Source: Bacteroidales bacterium
Lineage (GTDB): Bacteria > Bacteroidota > Bacteroidia > Bacteroidales > Salinivirgaceae
Direction: 5' to 3'
DNA length: 64,000 nucleotides
NCBI GenBank assembly: GCA_012519055.1
Contig: JAAYQU010000021.1
Span: forward strand, 27,025 to 91,024
The position numbers were made by a program, and so were the translations under genes. The notes beneath the pieces were generated by a model. That model was not told the origin of the DNA, made no database searches, and saw nothing but the letters and a program-made list of their open reading frames with translations. This document shows, one piece after another, positions 8,310-16,736 of the stretch. Within the stretch, counting starts at the first letter, position 1; every line of letters starts with the position of its first letter.

Positions 8310-9230
8310 ATGTCAAACGATACATACGATTCCCGAGCCAAAATATTAGCTATTGGAGCAGTTTTGTGTTGGTCAACTGTTGCAACAGCTTTTAAATTAG
8401 GATTAGAGGGTTTGTCGCCGATAAGTTTTCTTTTTTACGTAATAATATCATCGATAATATTTCTGTGCGTATTTATTACGTTGACAGATCGTTGGAAAGG
8501 ATTTAAAAATATTAAGTTCTCAGATTTTTTGGTGGCAGTTCTTTCGGGACTATTAAATCCATTTGCGTATTATCTGATTCTTTTCGAAGCTTATGATAGA
8601 CTTCCGGCACAAGTAGCTCAAACACTTAACTATACGTGGCCCATTGTTTTGGTTTTAATGTCAGCTTTTATTAATAAGCGAAAAGTTGCGAAAAACGTTA
8701 TTTGGGGTTTATTGCTTGGGTTTTTAGGCGTTATGTTTATTGCATCGCGCGGACACATATTTGTTTTATCGTTTGATGGAGTAGGTGTTTTTCTCGCTGT
8801 TTTTAGCAGTTTGGTGTGGGCAACATATTGGATTATAAGTAAGTCATCTAAAGTAGAGCCTGTGCGGTTTCTGTTTATAAATCAGGTCGTTGGATTATTA
8901 GCAACGTTATTATGGATAACGGTTTTTGATATTAAAATTGCTATACCAAATACTCAGTCGGCATTAGCCACAATATATTCAGGATGGTTTGAAATGGGTA
9001 TTGCCTTTGTTTTGTGGATAACCGCATTAAGATATGCTTCGAAGCCTGAAAAGATATCGCATTTTATATTTTTTGCTCCATTTTTATCACTGTTTTTTAT
9101 ACGATTTATTCTTTCAGAACCAATTATGTTCTCAACATTAGTAGGACTTGTACTTATTATTTCAGGCGTATTAATTGTTGAATATGGTTCTGATGTATTT
9201 AAAAAGATTCGCAAAAAGCTATCTGTTTAG
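8310..9230 (+). CDS. EamA/DMT-family transporter
   Basis: 306 aa and strongly hydrophobic, with about ten membrane helices arranged as two five-helix EamA repeats. The first begins at ILAIGAVLCWSTVATAFKLG, with the usual W/S/T and G signature and the Q-rich ALNYTWPIVL-like segment (PAQVAQTLNYTWPIVLVLM). The second begins near FDGVGVFLAVFSSLVWATYW. Members of this drug/metabolite transporter superfamily export amino acids, metabolites or toxic compounds across the inner membrane. The substrate cannot be told here. It follows the secreted C1 peptidase closely, so amino-acid export is possible but unproven. A dispersed repeat starts 8 bp after the stop. Confidence 0.88.
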   Translation: MSNDTYDSRAKILAIGAVLCWSTVATAFKLGLEGLSPISFLFYVIISSIIFLCVFITLTDRWKGFKNIKFSDFLVAVLSGLLNPFAYYLILFEAYDRLPAQVAQTLNYTWPIVLVLMSAFINKRKVAKNVIWGLLLGFLGVMFIASRGHIFVLSFDGVGVFLAVFSSLVWATYWIISKSSKVEPVRFLFINQVVGLLATLLWITVFDIKIAIPNTQSALATIYSGWFEMGIAFVLWITALRYASKPEKISHFIFFAPFLSLFFIRFILSEPIMFSTLVGLVLIISGVLIVEYGSDVFKKIRKKLSV

Positions 9231-9238
9231 GCCGATTT

Positions 9239-9366
9239 ATACCGATTGTACATATTCTTTGGTTCAAATTTAGCAGTAGTTCTTTTGGATAATGTATATG
9301 TTATATCGGTATTTACTACTGTATTATTTTATAAAAGATTGAATTTCGTTGAAATTACAAATGATT
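9239..9366 (-). repeat. Dispersed ~130-bp repeat, copy 2
   Basis: ATACCGATTGTACATA..., then GGTTCAAATTTAGCAGTAG, TCTTTTGGATAATGTATATG and TATCGGTATTTAC follow copy 1 (1456-1584) block by block in the same orientation, ending in a diverged GAAATTACAAATGAT. It lies between the DMT transporter and rtcB. Confidence 0.65.
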
Positions 9367-9401
9367 TAAAAAAGTTAATTTACCTTTTTGTTAATTTTAT
9401 A

Positions 9402-9409
9402 TATCTTTG
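9402..9409 (+). promoter_or_regulatory. -7 promoter element for rtcB (copy 1)
   Basis: TATCTTTG matches TAnnTTTG. A start near 9415 would place the GTG at 9411 outside or at the edge of the message, which supports translation from the ATG at 9432. A TTTTTG at 9385-9390 is too close (11 bp) to be a standard -33 element. Confidence 0.45.
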
Positions 9410-9431
9410 AGTGTTGCACAAGCTAAAAAAG

Positions 9432-10604
9432 ATGAAAAAAGTAATAGATACAGAAAGAATACCAATCAAGCTTTGGCTTGATGAGATTGACGCAAATACG
9501 CTTCAACAGGCAAAAAATCTTGCTAATCTGCCTTTTGCATTTAAACACATTTGTTTGATGCCAGATGCGCACTCTGGATACGGAATGCCTATCGGGGGAG
9601 TAATGGCTACAGAAGGAGTGATTGTACCCAATGCCGTGGGAGTAGATATAGGTTGCGGCATGTGTGCAGTCAAGACAGATTTAAAGAATGAACCACATAT
9701 TCGGAAAAAATTAAAAGATATTGTAGATGATATAAGAAAAATAATTCCAGTTGGGTTTTCGCATCATGATAATGCTCAAGATGAAAACCTTATGCCTCAA
9801 AACTACAATATTGATAATTTGTATATAATAAAAAATCAATATGCTTCAGCATTAAAACAAATTGGAACACTTGGGGGTGGAAATCACTTTATAGAAATTC
9901 AAAAAGATAGCGAGGATATTATTTGGATTATGATACACTCGGGAAGTAGAAATTTGGGTAAAAAAGTTGCAGAACATTATAACAACATAGCAAAGAACCT
10001 GAATAATCTTTGGTACTCATCAATTGACTCCAAGACTGACCTCGCTTTTCTACCTTTTAAAACTGAAGAGGCACGAAAATATTATAACGAAATGAAATAT
10101 TGTGTCGATTTTGCATTTGCAAATCGTCAGTTGATATTAAAAAGAGTACAAGAGGTGTTTGTTGATTATTTCCCAGAAATCAATTTTGGCGAAATTATTA
10201 ATATTGCTCACAATTATGCTCAATGGGAAAATCACTTTGGCAAAGATGTGGTTGTACACCGTAAAGGTGCTACTTCTGCACATAAAGGTGAAATTGGAAT
10301 TATTCCCGGCTCGCAAGGTACAAACTCCTATATTGTTGAGGGATTAGGAAATCCCGAAAGTTTCGCAAGCTGTTCACATGGTGCAGGTCGTAAAATGGGA
10401 CGAAACGAAGCAATACGAACATTAGACCTTGAAGAGGAACAGCGAAAGCTCGATAGATTAGGAATTGTTCATGCTGTAAGAAGTAAAAGTGATTTAGAAG
10501 AAGCGCCTTCCGCCTATAAAAACATTGCACATGTTATGGCAAACCAAGAAGATTTGGTAAAAATAAAGGTGGAACTATCGCCACTCGCAGTAGTTAAGGG
10601 GTGA
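9432..10604 (+). CDS. rtcB: RtcB family RNA ligase (first of two paralogues)
   Basis: 390 aa from the ATG at 9432 (a GTG at 9411 is less likely). RtcB joins RNA 2',3'-cyclic phosphate or 3'-phosphate ends to 5'-OH ends using GTP and Mn2+, in RNA repair or tRNA splicing-type reactions. The family motifs are all there: NAVGVDIGCGMCAV, GTLGGGNHFIEIQ, MIHSGSRNLGKKV, IAHNYAQWENHFG, HRKGATSAHKGE, IPGSQGTNSYIV and the catalytic-histidine motif SCSHGAGRKMGR (~315). The length fits the short bacterial form. It is a single-gene unit. A second, clearly related copy lies at 18529-19686 on the other strand. Confidence 0.93.
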   Translation: MKKVIDTERIPIKLWLDEIDANTLQQAKNLANLPFAFKHICLMPDAHSGYGMPIGGVMATEGVIVPNAVGVDIGCGMCAVKTDLKNEPHIRKKLKDIVDDIRKIIPVGFSHHDNAQDENLMPQNYNIDNLYIIKNQYASALKQIGTLGGGNHFIEIQKDSEDIIWIMIHSGSRNLGKKVAEHYNNIAKNLNNLWYSSIDSKTDLAFLPFKTEEARKYYNEMKYCVDFAFANRQLILKRVQEVFVDYFPEINFGEIINIAHNYAQWENHFGKDVVVHRKGATSAHKGEIGIIPGSQGTNSYIVEGLGNPESFASCSHGAGRKMGRNEAIRTLDLEEEQRKLDRLGIVHAVRSKSDLEEAPSAYKNIAHVMANQEDLVKIKVELSPLAVVKG

Positions 10605-10739
10605 TTGAGAATATGTCAAAATATCACTTATATTTTTCAATAATATAAAAATTTGAACATTTAAAGATAAAAATTGACTAAATTTAGGGGTTGATAACTG
10701 ATTTATTAATAATAACTACATAATTAAATCTATAACACA

Positions 10740-12344
10740 ATGCAAAAATTACTTTTAGGCGACGAGGCATTAGCTCAAGGAGCTATTGACGGTGGATTGT
10801 CGGGTGTATATGCATATCCCGGAACTCCATCGACCGAAATTACCGAGTATATCCAAGATAGCAAACAGGCTAAGGATAGAAAAATACGTAGTGATTGGTC
10901 TGCCAATGAAAAAACTGCAATGGAGGCTGCATTAGGTATGTCATATGCCGGAAAACGTTCAATGTCGTGTATGAAACACGTAGGAATGAATGTTGCAGCA
11001 GACTGTTTTATGAACGCAGCCGTAACAGGCGTTAATGGTGGCATGCTAACAGTTGCAGCCGATGACCCAGGAATGCACTCATCACAGAATGAGCAAGATA
11101 GTAGATATTTTGCAAAATTTGCGCTTGTTCCAGTACTTGAACCATCGTCACAACAGGAGTGTTACGATATGGCTTACGAGGGATTTGAGCTGAGCGAAAA
11201 ATTCAATGTTCCCGTGATGATTAGACTTACAACTCGTATTGCTCACTCAAGAGCAGGTGTTGCTACACGTGAAACAAAAAAACAGAACGAGATTTTGTTA
11301 CCGAAAGATCCTCGTCAATACGTTTTACTGCCAGGAATTGCAAGACGAAACTACAAAAAGTTGCTTTCAATACAAGGAGAACTTGAAAAAGCAAGTGAAG
11401 AGTCGAAATGGAACAAATACTTTGACGGAAAAGATAAATCAAAAGGCGTAATTGCTTGCGGTATAGCTTATAATTATTTTCGCGAAAATTATCCCGAAGA
11501 TAAATGTCCATATCCTGTGATTAAAGTTTCTCAATATCCGTTGCCACGCAAAATGGTCGAGAAGATGGCTAAGGAGGTAAAAGAGATTATTGTTCTCGAA
11601 GATGGCTATCCGTTGGTTGAAGAGCAAATTAAAGGATTTTTGGCAAAAGAGCCTGTACGAGGACGTTTAGATGGCACTCTGCCACGTGATGGAGAGTTAA
11701 ATCCCGCTCTTGTTGCAGCAGCCTTTGGCGTAAAAATCAATCCGGGTGCTGATATACCGGCAGTTGTGGTTGGTCGTCCCCCTGCAATGTGTACAGGATG
11801 TTCGCATATCGATATGTACACTGCTCTAAAAGAGGTAATGCAAAAATATGGTACAGGACGCGTATTCTCTGATATTGGTTGCTATACGCTTGGAGCGTTG
11901 CCACCTTATGGTGTTATCAACTCTTGCGTTGATATGGGAGCGTCAATTACAATGGCAAAAGGTGCTGCCGATGCAGGATTAGTTCCTACCGTTGCAGTTA
12001 TTGGTGACTCAACATTTGCACATTCGGGCATTACAGGTTTGATTGATGCTGTAAGAGAGAAATCACCAATTACCATAATAATTTCCGATAACGAATCAAC
12101 GTCAATGACCGGAGGTCAAGATTCGTCGGCTGTTGGTATTATTGAAAAAGTTTGCGAAGCCGTGGGAGTTGAGCCTGAGCATATTCATGTTTTACTGCCA
12201 TTGAAGAAAAACCACGAAGAGATGGTTGAGGTATTTAGACGTGAGATTGAATATAAAGGCGTTTCTGTTATAATTCCGAGACGTGAGTGTATCCAAAAAG
12301 CCGTTCGTAGAAAAAAGAAAGAAGCTAAAGAGAAAAAGCAGTAA
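10740..12344 (+). CDS. iorA: Indolepyruvate:ferredoxin oxidoreductase, alpha subunit
   Basis: 534 aa. With the beta subunit it oxidatively decarboxylates aryl-pyruvates (from Trp, Tyr, Phe) to aryl-acetyl-CoA and reduces ferredoxin. Seen are the N-terminal pyrimidine-binding domain (LLGDEALAQGAIDGGLSGVY, YPGTPSTEI), the conserved MKHVGMNVAADCFMNAA and GGMLTVAADDPGMHSSQNEQ, and the C-terminal TPP domain (PPAMCTGCSH, FSDIGCYTLG, VAVIGDSTFAHSG, IIISDNESTSMTGGQ). The protein stops at IIPRRECIQKAVRRKKKEA, so the two-cluster ferredoxin domain that ends many archaeal IorA proteins (~600+ aa) is missing. This shorter form may be normal in Bacteroidota. iorB follows after 38 bp. Confidence 0.93.
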   Translation: MQKLLLGDEALAQGAIDGGLSGVYAYPGTPSTEITEYIQDSKQAKDRKIRSDWSANEKTAMEAALGMSYAGKRSMSCMKHVGMNVAADCFMNAAVTGVNGGMLTVAADDPGMHSSQNEQDSRYFAKFALVPVLEPSSQQECYDMAYEGFELSEKFNVPVMIRLTTRIAHSRAGVATRETKKQNEILLPKDPRQYVLLPGIARRNYKKLLSIQGELEKASEESKWNKYFDGKDKSKGVIACGIAYNYFRENYPEDKCPYPVIKVSQYPLPRKMVEKMAKEVKEIIVLEDGYPLVEEQIKGFLAKEPVRGRLDGTLPRDGELNPALVAAAFGVKINPGADIPAVVVGRPPAMCTGCSHIDMYTALKEVMQKYGTGRVFSDIGCYTLGALPPYGVINSCVDMGASITMAKGAADAGLVPTVAVIGDSTFAHSGITGLIDAVREKSPITIIISDNESTSMTGGQDSSAVGIIEKVCEAVGVEPEHIHVLLPLKKNHEEMVEVFRREIEYKGVSVIIPRRECIQKAVRRKKKEAKEKKQ

Positions 12345-12382
12345 GCATTAAATAATAACTATTAATCACTAAAAACATTATC

Positions 12383-12967
12383 ATGAAAATTGATTTAATA
12401 TTATGTGGAGTAGGAGGGCAGGGTATTCTGTCAATTGCAGCTGCTTTAGGTGCTGCCGCTCTACGCAACAACCTATATTTAAAACAAGCCGAGACTCACG
12501 GAATGAGCCAACGTGGAGGTGACGTGGTTTCACATATGCGCATAAGCGACAAGCCAATTCATTCAGATTTAATTCCTATTGGAGCTGCCGATATGATTTT
12601 GTCGGTCGAGCCAATGGAGGCATTGCGCTATCTGCCATTTTTATCGCCCAAAGGATATGTTGTTACAAACACAACTCCTATTAAAAACATTCCAAACTAT
12701 CCATCGGAAGATGAGATTATGAAAGAGTTGAAAAAACTACCCAACGTTGTAATTATCGATGCCGATACCATAGCAGAAGATATGGGATCTAAACGTTCAA
12801 TGAACATTGTTATGCTCGGGGCAGCCGCTCCTTTCTTAGATATGCCGTATGAAAGTTTTGAGAATGGTCTTCGAGATATTTTCGGACGTAAAGGCGATGA
12901 TGTCGTTAACTCTAATCTTGCTGCACTGAAAGCTGGTTATGACTTTTCGGTGAAAAACCGTAAATAA
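12383..12967 (+). CDS. iorB: Indolepyruvate:ferredoxin oxidoreductase, beta subunit
   Basis: 194 aa, the gamma-type domain of 2-oxoacid:ferredoxin oxidoreductases. The N-terminal glycine motif ILCGVGGQGILSIAAALG, the conserved QAETHGMSQRGGDVVSHMR and ADMILSVEPMEALRYLPF identify it. It forms the heteromer with IorA encoded 38 bp upstream. The iorAB unit ends at the terminator at 12989-13021. It fits an amino-acid-fermenting metabolism together with the many peptidases in the window. Confidence 0.94.
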   Translation: MKIDLILCGVGGQGILSIAAALGAAALRNNLYLKQAETHGMSQRGGDVVSHMRISDKPIHSDLIPIGAADMILSVEPMEALRYLPFLSPKGYVVTNTTPIKNIPNYPSEDEIMKELKKLPNVVIIDADTIAEDMGSKRSMNIVMLGAAAPFLDMPYESFENGLRDIFGRKGDDVVNSNLAALKAGYDFSVKNRK

Positions 12968-12988
12968 TAATTTAAGTTGATATAGAAG

Positions 12989-13021
12989 CGGGGTATACTG
13001 GATTGTGACCCCGTTTTTTTT
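12989..13021 (+). terminator. Intrinsic terminator of iorAB
   Basis: CGGGGT (12989-12994) pairs with ACCCCG (13008-13013), followed by eight T (13014-13021). Confidence 0.85.
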
Positions 13022-13040
13022 GATTTATATCTTTTAACTT

Positions 13041-13514
13041 TTACATATCGTCCTTTGCAGCTACAGCAATCATCCTCGCTTTGGCATGAGCAACTCCGCC
13101 TACTTCCATTTCCATATTAACTATGGCTTTTCTTTCTTCAATCTCTTCAACAGTAGATGTAACTGTTATTTCTTCGTTCATAGGTAGCGGCTTTTTAAAA
13201 TCAATTTCCAATTTTGCTGTAACAAAGCGACCTATTACAGTATCTTTTGTAAGTTTAAGCCCCTTGTTTTTATGGGCAAACCAAGCCGCAGAAGCAGTAC
13301 CATGGCAATCAAAGATAACTGCCATCATACCTCCAAAGAGGTTATCCGGAACGCCACCTGTAAACTTGTCAGCTGGCGTAAACTTGCAGACACATTTGTC
13401 TCCATATTCAATGGGATAGCTTTTTATGTGTAAACCCTCTTTATTTTTGGGTCCACAACCCCAGCAGTGTTGAAATCTTTCTCCGTAAGTGTCTTGAATA
13501 GCAATTTTTTTCAA
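13041..13514 (-). CDS. PaaI-type hotdog-fold thioesterase
   Basis: 157 aa. An N-terminal HCWGCGPKNKEGLHI motif with two cysteines is followed by the hotdog core, with GGVPDNLFGGMMAVIFDCHGTASAA corresponding to the HGG-type helix region (here FGG, then DCHG) and ITVTSTVEEIEERKAIVNME as the later strands. Such proteins hydrolyse acyl-CoA thioesters. The substrate is unknown. The start is a TTG at 13514 that overlaps the stop of the dnaX tau frame by four bases, so the two are translationally coupled and in one operon. No better ATG exists upstream of the conserved region. Confidence 0.72.
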   Translation of the reverse strand: MKKIAIQDTYGERFQHCWGCGPKNKEGLHIKSYPIEYGDKCVCKFTPADKFTGGVPDNLFGGMMAVIFDCHGTASAAWFAHKNKGLKLTKDTVIGRFVTAKLEIDFKKPLPMNEEITVTSTVEEIEERKAIVNMEMEVGGVAHAKARMIAVAAKDDM

Positions 13515-14086
13515 TTTCCGTTATCTAAGTTTAACAAATCTGCTAATTTCTTGAAGGAGGGATTTCGTTCGGCAAATATTTCAAAAACCTCGTCACCGCT
13601 TTTTTGTTCATTGGGGATGTCGATAGCTTCATCAATAATCCACTCTAATTCAACAGTTTCTAAGTTGTATTTCTGCTTAATAACATTCTCAATTTTTGAT
13701 TTGATTTCGTTAACTAAATCAACTTGAGAATCACTTTTAAATGTAAGTTTAATTGTTGACGGGGCTTCAAAAACAGGTTCCGATGTTTTTAGAGCTACGT
13801 AAAGTCGAGTCTGCTCCTCAAAAGGTTTTATTACATCAAGCCAGGTTTCTGATAAGTTTGCAATGTCAAAAACAGTCTCTTTAGGTGTTTGTGGTACACT
13901 ATCGCTGTCAACCATTGATGTGTCAGGCGATCCACTTTCTGCTACTACATTGTTACTCTCTGTCAATGTAGCTTTTATATTGACCTGTGATTGAGGTTTT
14001 GGAGGAAGTTTTACCGTTTCGGGTTTGCGCACATGAGCTGTCTTTGAACTACTTACCCTTTGCGGATTTTTTTTTTTTGTTTTCAA
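13511..14086 (-). CDS. dnaX: DnaX tau C-terminal domain, encoded in the +1 frame after the A12 run
   Basis: 191 codons counted from a TTG inside dnaX, with no credible start of its own. The frame becomes distinct from gamma only after the run of 12 A on the minus strand (14067-14078). A low-complexity hinge of ~70 residues rich in Ser/Pro/Lys is followed by a compact domain (LSETWLDVIKPFEEQTRLYV, LEWIIDEAIDIP, DEVFEIFAERNPSFKKLADL). It resembles the C-terminal replisome-binding region of Bacteroidota DnaX, including the closing 'NP...L...LDL' feature. It should be made only as a fusion to the gamma part, giving tau (~560 aa). The frame is intact and ends in the thioesterase start, which argues against decay. 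Confidence 0.75.
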   Translation of the reverse strand: MKTKKKNPQRVSSSKTAHVRKPETVKLPPKPQSQVNIKATLTESNNVVAESGSPDTSMVDSDSVPQTPKETVFDIANLSETWLDVIKPFEEQTRLYVALKTSEPVFEAPSTIKLTFKSDSQVDLVNEIKSKIENVIKQKYNLETVELEWIIDEAIDIPNEQKSGDEVFEIFAERNPSFKKLADLLNLDNGN

Positions 14087-15182
14087 TATTAAACTGAAAA
14101 AATCCGATATCCATTAAGGTTAACTCAACGTGTAACCGTTGATTTTTGCTTGTTTTGTAATTAAATTCGCATTCTCGGAGCTTTTGTAATGCCCCAAACA
14201 GCAAGTTCGTGGAGCATTTTGTTGCTTGTTGCAAATATTTTTGCTCCATATCGGCACCGGCATCAATCAGCTTAACTGTTGTCGGATTTTTGCTCATCAT
14301 TAAGTTTCGAAAATGAGATGATAGTCCCGATATAAATATCAGACCATCAAAACCTTTACGAAGAATATCATCGTAAATCAACATTAATTCCGATATTTTA
14401 TTCTCAAGAATACAATCTACGACTTTGAAATAGTATTCATAGTCGAGAATATTTAGGTTTTCAATGGTTTTTTGATAAGTTATATCTCCTCCGGTAAAGC
14501 TCACCAATTGGTCGAATATCGAAAGTGCGTCACGCATTCCGCCGTCACTTTTTTGAGCTATAACTCTTAACGCCTGATCTTCAGCCTTGATGTTTTCGCT
14601 TTGTGCAACGTGTTTTAGATGATTTACTGTATCTTCAATCCTAATACGGTTAAAATCAAAGACTTGACACCGTGATAAAATTGTAGGTAAGACTTTATGT
14701 TTTTCGGTTGTAGCCAGAACAAATATTGCGTGTGCAGGAGGCTCTTCCAATGTTTTCAAAAAAGCGTTAAACGCCGAGGTTGACAACATATGAACCTCAT
14801 CAATGATATAAACGTTGTACTTCCCAATTCTTGGAGTAATTCTAACCTGTTCGATTAAATTGCGAATATCTTCGACGGAATTGTTTGAAGCGGCATCAAG
14901 TTCATGGATATTATATGAGCGGTTGCCGTTAAAAGCTTCACAACTTTCGCATTGGTTGCAGGGCTCATTTTCTTCTGTTGGCGAGAAACAGTTAATGGCT
15001 TTGGCAAAAATCCGCGCACAGGTGGTTTTACCAACACCACGAGGTCCGCAAAATAGATAGGCATGTGCTAACTGATTGTTTTTTACAGCACTTTTTAAAG
15101 TTTGAGTAATACTTAATTGTCCAACCACAGACTTGAAGGTCTGAGGTCTGTATTTCCGAGCCGACACAACAAAACTTTCCAT
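14049..15182 (-). CDS. dnaX: DNA polymerase III subunit gamma (gamma/tau, zero-frame product)
   Basis: 377 aa. The AAA+ clamp-loader core is complete: SARKYRPQTFKSVVGQ, the Walker A GPRGVGKTTCARIFAKA, a zinc module with four cysteines (NCFSPTEENEPCNQCESC), the Walker B YIIDEVHML, the SRC motif (ILSRCQVFDF) and sensor 2 (GGMRDALSIFDQL). In this frame the protein ends right after the A12 run with NKKKKSAKGK and a TAG at 14049-14051, giving a gamma-length product. Tau, which couples the clamp loader to polymerase and helicase, needs a shift into the frame that continues to 13511. See the separate entries for the slip site and the tau domain. Confidence 0.93.
   Translation of the reverse strand: MESFVVSARKYRPQTFKSVVGQLSITQTLKSAVKNNQLAHAYLFCGPRGVGKTTCARIFAKAINCFSPTEENEPCNQCESCEAFNGNRSYNIHELDAASNNSVEDIRNLIEQVRITPRIGKYNVYIIDEVHMLSTSAFNAFLKTLEEPPAHAIFVLATTEKHKVLPTILSRCQVFDFNRIRIEDTVNHLKHVAQSENIKAEDQALRVIAQKSDGGMRDALSIFDQLVSFTGGDITYQKTIENLNILDYEYYFKVVDCILENKISELMLIYDDILRKGFDGLIFISGLSSHFRNLMMSKNPTTVKLIDAGADMEQKYLQQATKCSTNLLFGALQKLRECEFNYKTSKNQRLHVELTLMDIGFFQFNIENKKKKSAKGK
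14067..14078 (-). other. Poly-A slip site in dnaX (12 A on the coding strand)
   Basis: The coding strand reads GAAAAC, then twelve A, then TCCGCAAAGGG. Zero frame gives K-K-K-K-S-A-K-G-K-stop. A -1 shift (or one extra A) also stops quickly (I-R-K-G-stop). Loss of one A, gain of two, or a +1 shift enters the long tau frame (N-P-Q-R-V...). Homopolymer transcriptional slippage makes gamma and tau in Thermus dnaX (A9), a close precedent. A sequencing error in the run would give the same picture. Confidence 0.6.
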
Positions 15183-15214
15183 TACTCAAAGGTTTCTGCA
15201 AATATAACTATTTT

Positions 15215-15300
15215 ATACCAAATGTAATTTTATAATACTTCATTCCTTTATAAAATTTTACAATGTTTAATTCCGATGTACAAACTGTATTTAGCTTTTA
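15215..15300 (+). repeat. Dispersed ~130-bp repeat, copy 3 (5' part only)
   Basis: ATACCAAATGTAATTTTATAA, then TTATAAAATTTTACAATG and TTCCGATG match the first half of the copy at 62468-62597 in the same orientation. The second half is not recognisable. It sits between dnaX and ferritin. Confidence 0.6.
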
Positions 15301-15370
15301 TCTGAAAAACGTTTTATTTTTGTTTGTAGAAATTTTTGTGAAAAGCAAGTTAGCATAAACAAAATCTATC

Positions 15371-15378
15371 TATATTTG
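15371..15378 (+). promoter_or_regulatory. -7 promoter element for ferritin
   Basis: TATATTTG matches TAnnTTTG and lies 74 bp before the ferritin ATG. No strong -33 element is seen. Confidence 0.4.
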
Positions 15379-15451
15379 TTACTAACTAAATATCCCGGAG
15401 ATATTTATATAACTATGAATTTTAAACTAATTAACTAAAAAATAGAAAATT

Positions 15452-15940
15452 ATGATTTCGTCAAAATTAGAAAGTGCAATTAATGAACAAATTAATGCCG
15501 AACTATGGTCAGGATATATGTATCTTAGTATGAGTGCATATTTTGAAGAAAAAGGGTTGACAGGATTTGCAAAGTGGATGAGACTCCAGGCAGAAGAGGA
15601 AAAAGATCACGCTTACAAATTTTTCGATTATGTTAATGAGCGTGGAGCGAGAGTTATACTTAAACCCATTGCAAAGGTTCCAACAACATGGAAAAATCCT
15701 CTCGATGTTATGAAAGAAACCTTAAATCACGAAAAACATGTTACTTCATTGATATACAAATTAATGGATTTAGCTATAGCTGAGAAAGATTATGCAACCC
15801 AAAGTTTCTTGAATTGGTTTATTGATGAACAGGTTGAAGAGGAGGCAAGTGCATCAGATATCGTTACTCGTTTAGAGATGATAAGTGATAGTAAAAATGG
15901 GCTGTTTATGTTAGACAGGGAACTTGGAAGCCGAGAATAA
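15452..15940 (+). CDS. ftnA: Ferritin (non-haem, bacterial FtnA type)
   Basis: 162 aa, the usual size. It oxidises Fe(II) and stores iron inside a 24-mer protein shell in the cytoplasm. The four-helix bundle is clear, with ferroxidase ligands in INEQINAELWSGYMYLSMSA (Glu at ~17), LQAEEEKDHAYKFFDYV (Glu and His at ~50-53) and SFLNWFIDEQVEEEASA (third-helix acidic ligands). It is a single-gene unit with a TAnnTTTG element upstream and a hairpin terminator 22 bp after the stop. Confidence 0.95.
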   Translation: MISSKLESAINEQINAELWSGYMYLSMSAYFEEKGLTGFAKWMRLQAEEEKDHAYKFFDYVNERGARVILKPIAKVPTTWKNPLDVMKETLNHEKHVTSLIYKLMDLAIAEKDYATQSFLNWFIDEQVEEEASASDIVTRLEMISDSKNGLFMLDRELGSRE

Positions 15941-15961
15941 TATAAGATAGTTAGCAGTTTC

Positions 15962-15996
15962 AAAGCCCACTGAATTTTAATATTTTGTGGGCTTTT
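15962..15996 (+). terminator. Intrinsic terminator of ferritin gene
   Basis: AAAGCCCAC (15962-15970) pairs exactly with GTGGGCTTT (15987-15995), followed by a T-rich stretch. Confidence 0.85.
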
Positions 15997-16137
15997 ATTT
16001 TGATCAAAAATGGCAAATAGGGGTAAGGTTGTCAATAAATATTGTAAATTTGTAGATACTGTTTTTTTGCACGATACTTGTGAAAACATACTGCAAAAAT
16101 CAAAGAGCCAAAATATTAACTTTAAAATGAATCAATT

Positions 16138-16617
16138 ATGAGAAAAATACAATCATTTGTAGTTGTTATGTTTTTGACTTTGCTCACATCATCTTGTGTG
16201 AAAGAGGAACCTGTATATGTTTTGCAAAACAATGGATCAAATACTTATGTTTTTGATAATTTAATAGGAAATGTAAGAATAACCATCTATAATACCCCAA
16301 ATAGTTATGATATTACAGTAGTTAATGGACCGGGAAGTGTTATAGGTTGTGCAATCAGAAATTACTCATCTCCATCAACTATCTATTTCAGCGATGCGTA
16401 TATTCCAAAAGGAGGTACAGAAACTCAATCTTCCTCTGCAAATGGCATTCCATTAGGACAAAAACTCGAACTGAAACTTGTACTTTACAAAACAAATGTT
16501 TCATCTGCTGTCTATAGGCTTATTGAGGCTTTAGGACTTGATTTTTGGGACGGTATTAATCGATATAAGGAGAATATTGCAGCAGAATATGTTATAGTTT
16601 TTAAGATGAGCAATTAA
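16138..16617 (+). CDS. Hypothetical lipoprotein
   Basis: 159 aa, not recognised. The N-terminus MRKIQSFVVVMFLTLLTSSC is a lipoprotein signal peptide with a lipobox ending at Cys20, so it should be anchored in the outer or inner membrane. The rest looks beta-rich and polar (SNTYVFDNLIGNVRITIYN, SYDITVVNGPGSVIGC) with no known motif. It is flanked by the ferritin terminator upstream and by a shared bidirectional hairpin with the convergent trxB gene downstream, so it is likely transcribed alone. Confidence 0.7.
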   Translation: MRKIQSFVVVMFLTLLTSSCVKEEPVYVLQNNGSNTYVFDNLIGNVRITIYNTPNSYDITVVNGPGSVIGCAIRNYSSPSTIYFSDAYIPKGGTETQSSSANGIPLGQKLELKLVLYKTNVSSAVYRLIEALGLDFWDGINRYKENIAAEYVIVFKMSN

Positions 16618-16634
16618 CAATTAAGTTAAAAGTT

Positions 16635-16695
16635 AAAAGGAGAAAGGCACAAGTTTTAGGGTTTGTAACACTTTTTCTTGTACTTTTTTCCTTTT
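16635..16695. terminator. Bidirectional hairpin between the lipoprotein gene and trxB
   Basis: AAAAGGAGAAAGGCACAAG (16635-16653) is largely complementary to CTTGTACTTTTTTCCTTTT (16677-16695). It gives a long imperfect stem with T-rich sequence on one side and A-rich on the other, between convergent genes. Confidence 0.6.
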
Positions 16696-16736
16696 AATTT
16701 TCCGTTTATTATTAAAAAATTTAGGGTTGAGCGTTT

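Noticed and set aside
12300..12383. Frameshift that would explain the missing IorA ferredoxin domain
   Set aside because: Only 38 bp separate iorA and iorB and no cysteine-rich frame exists there, so the short form is not caused by a recent indel.
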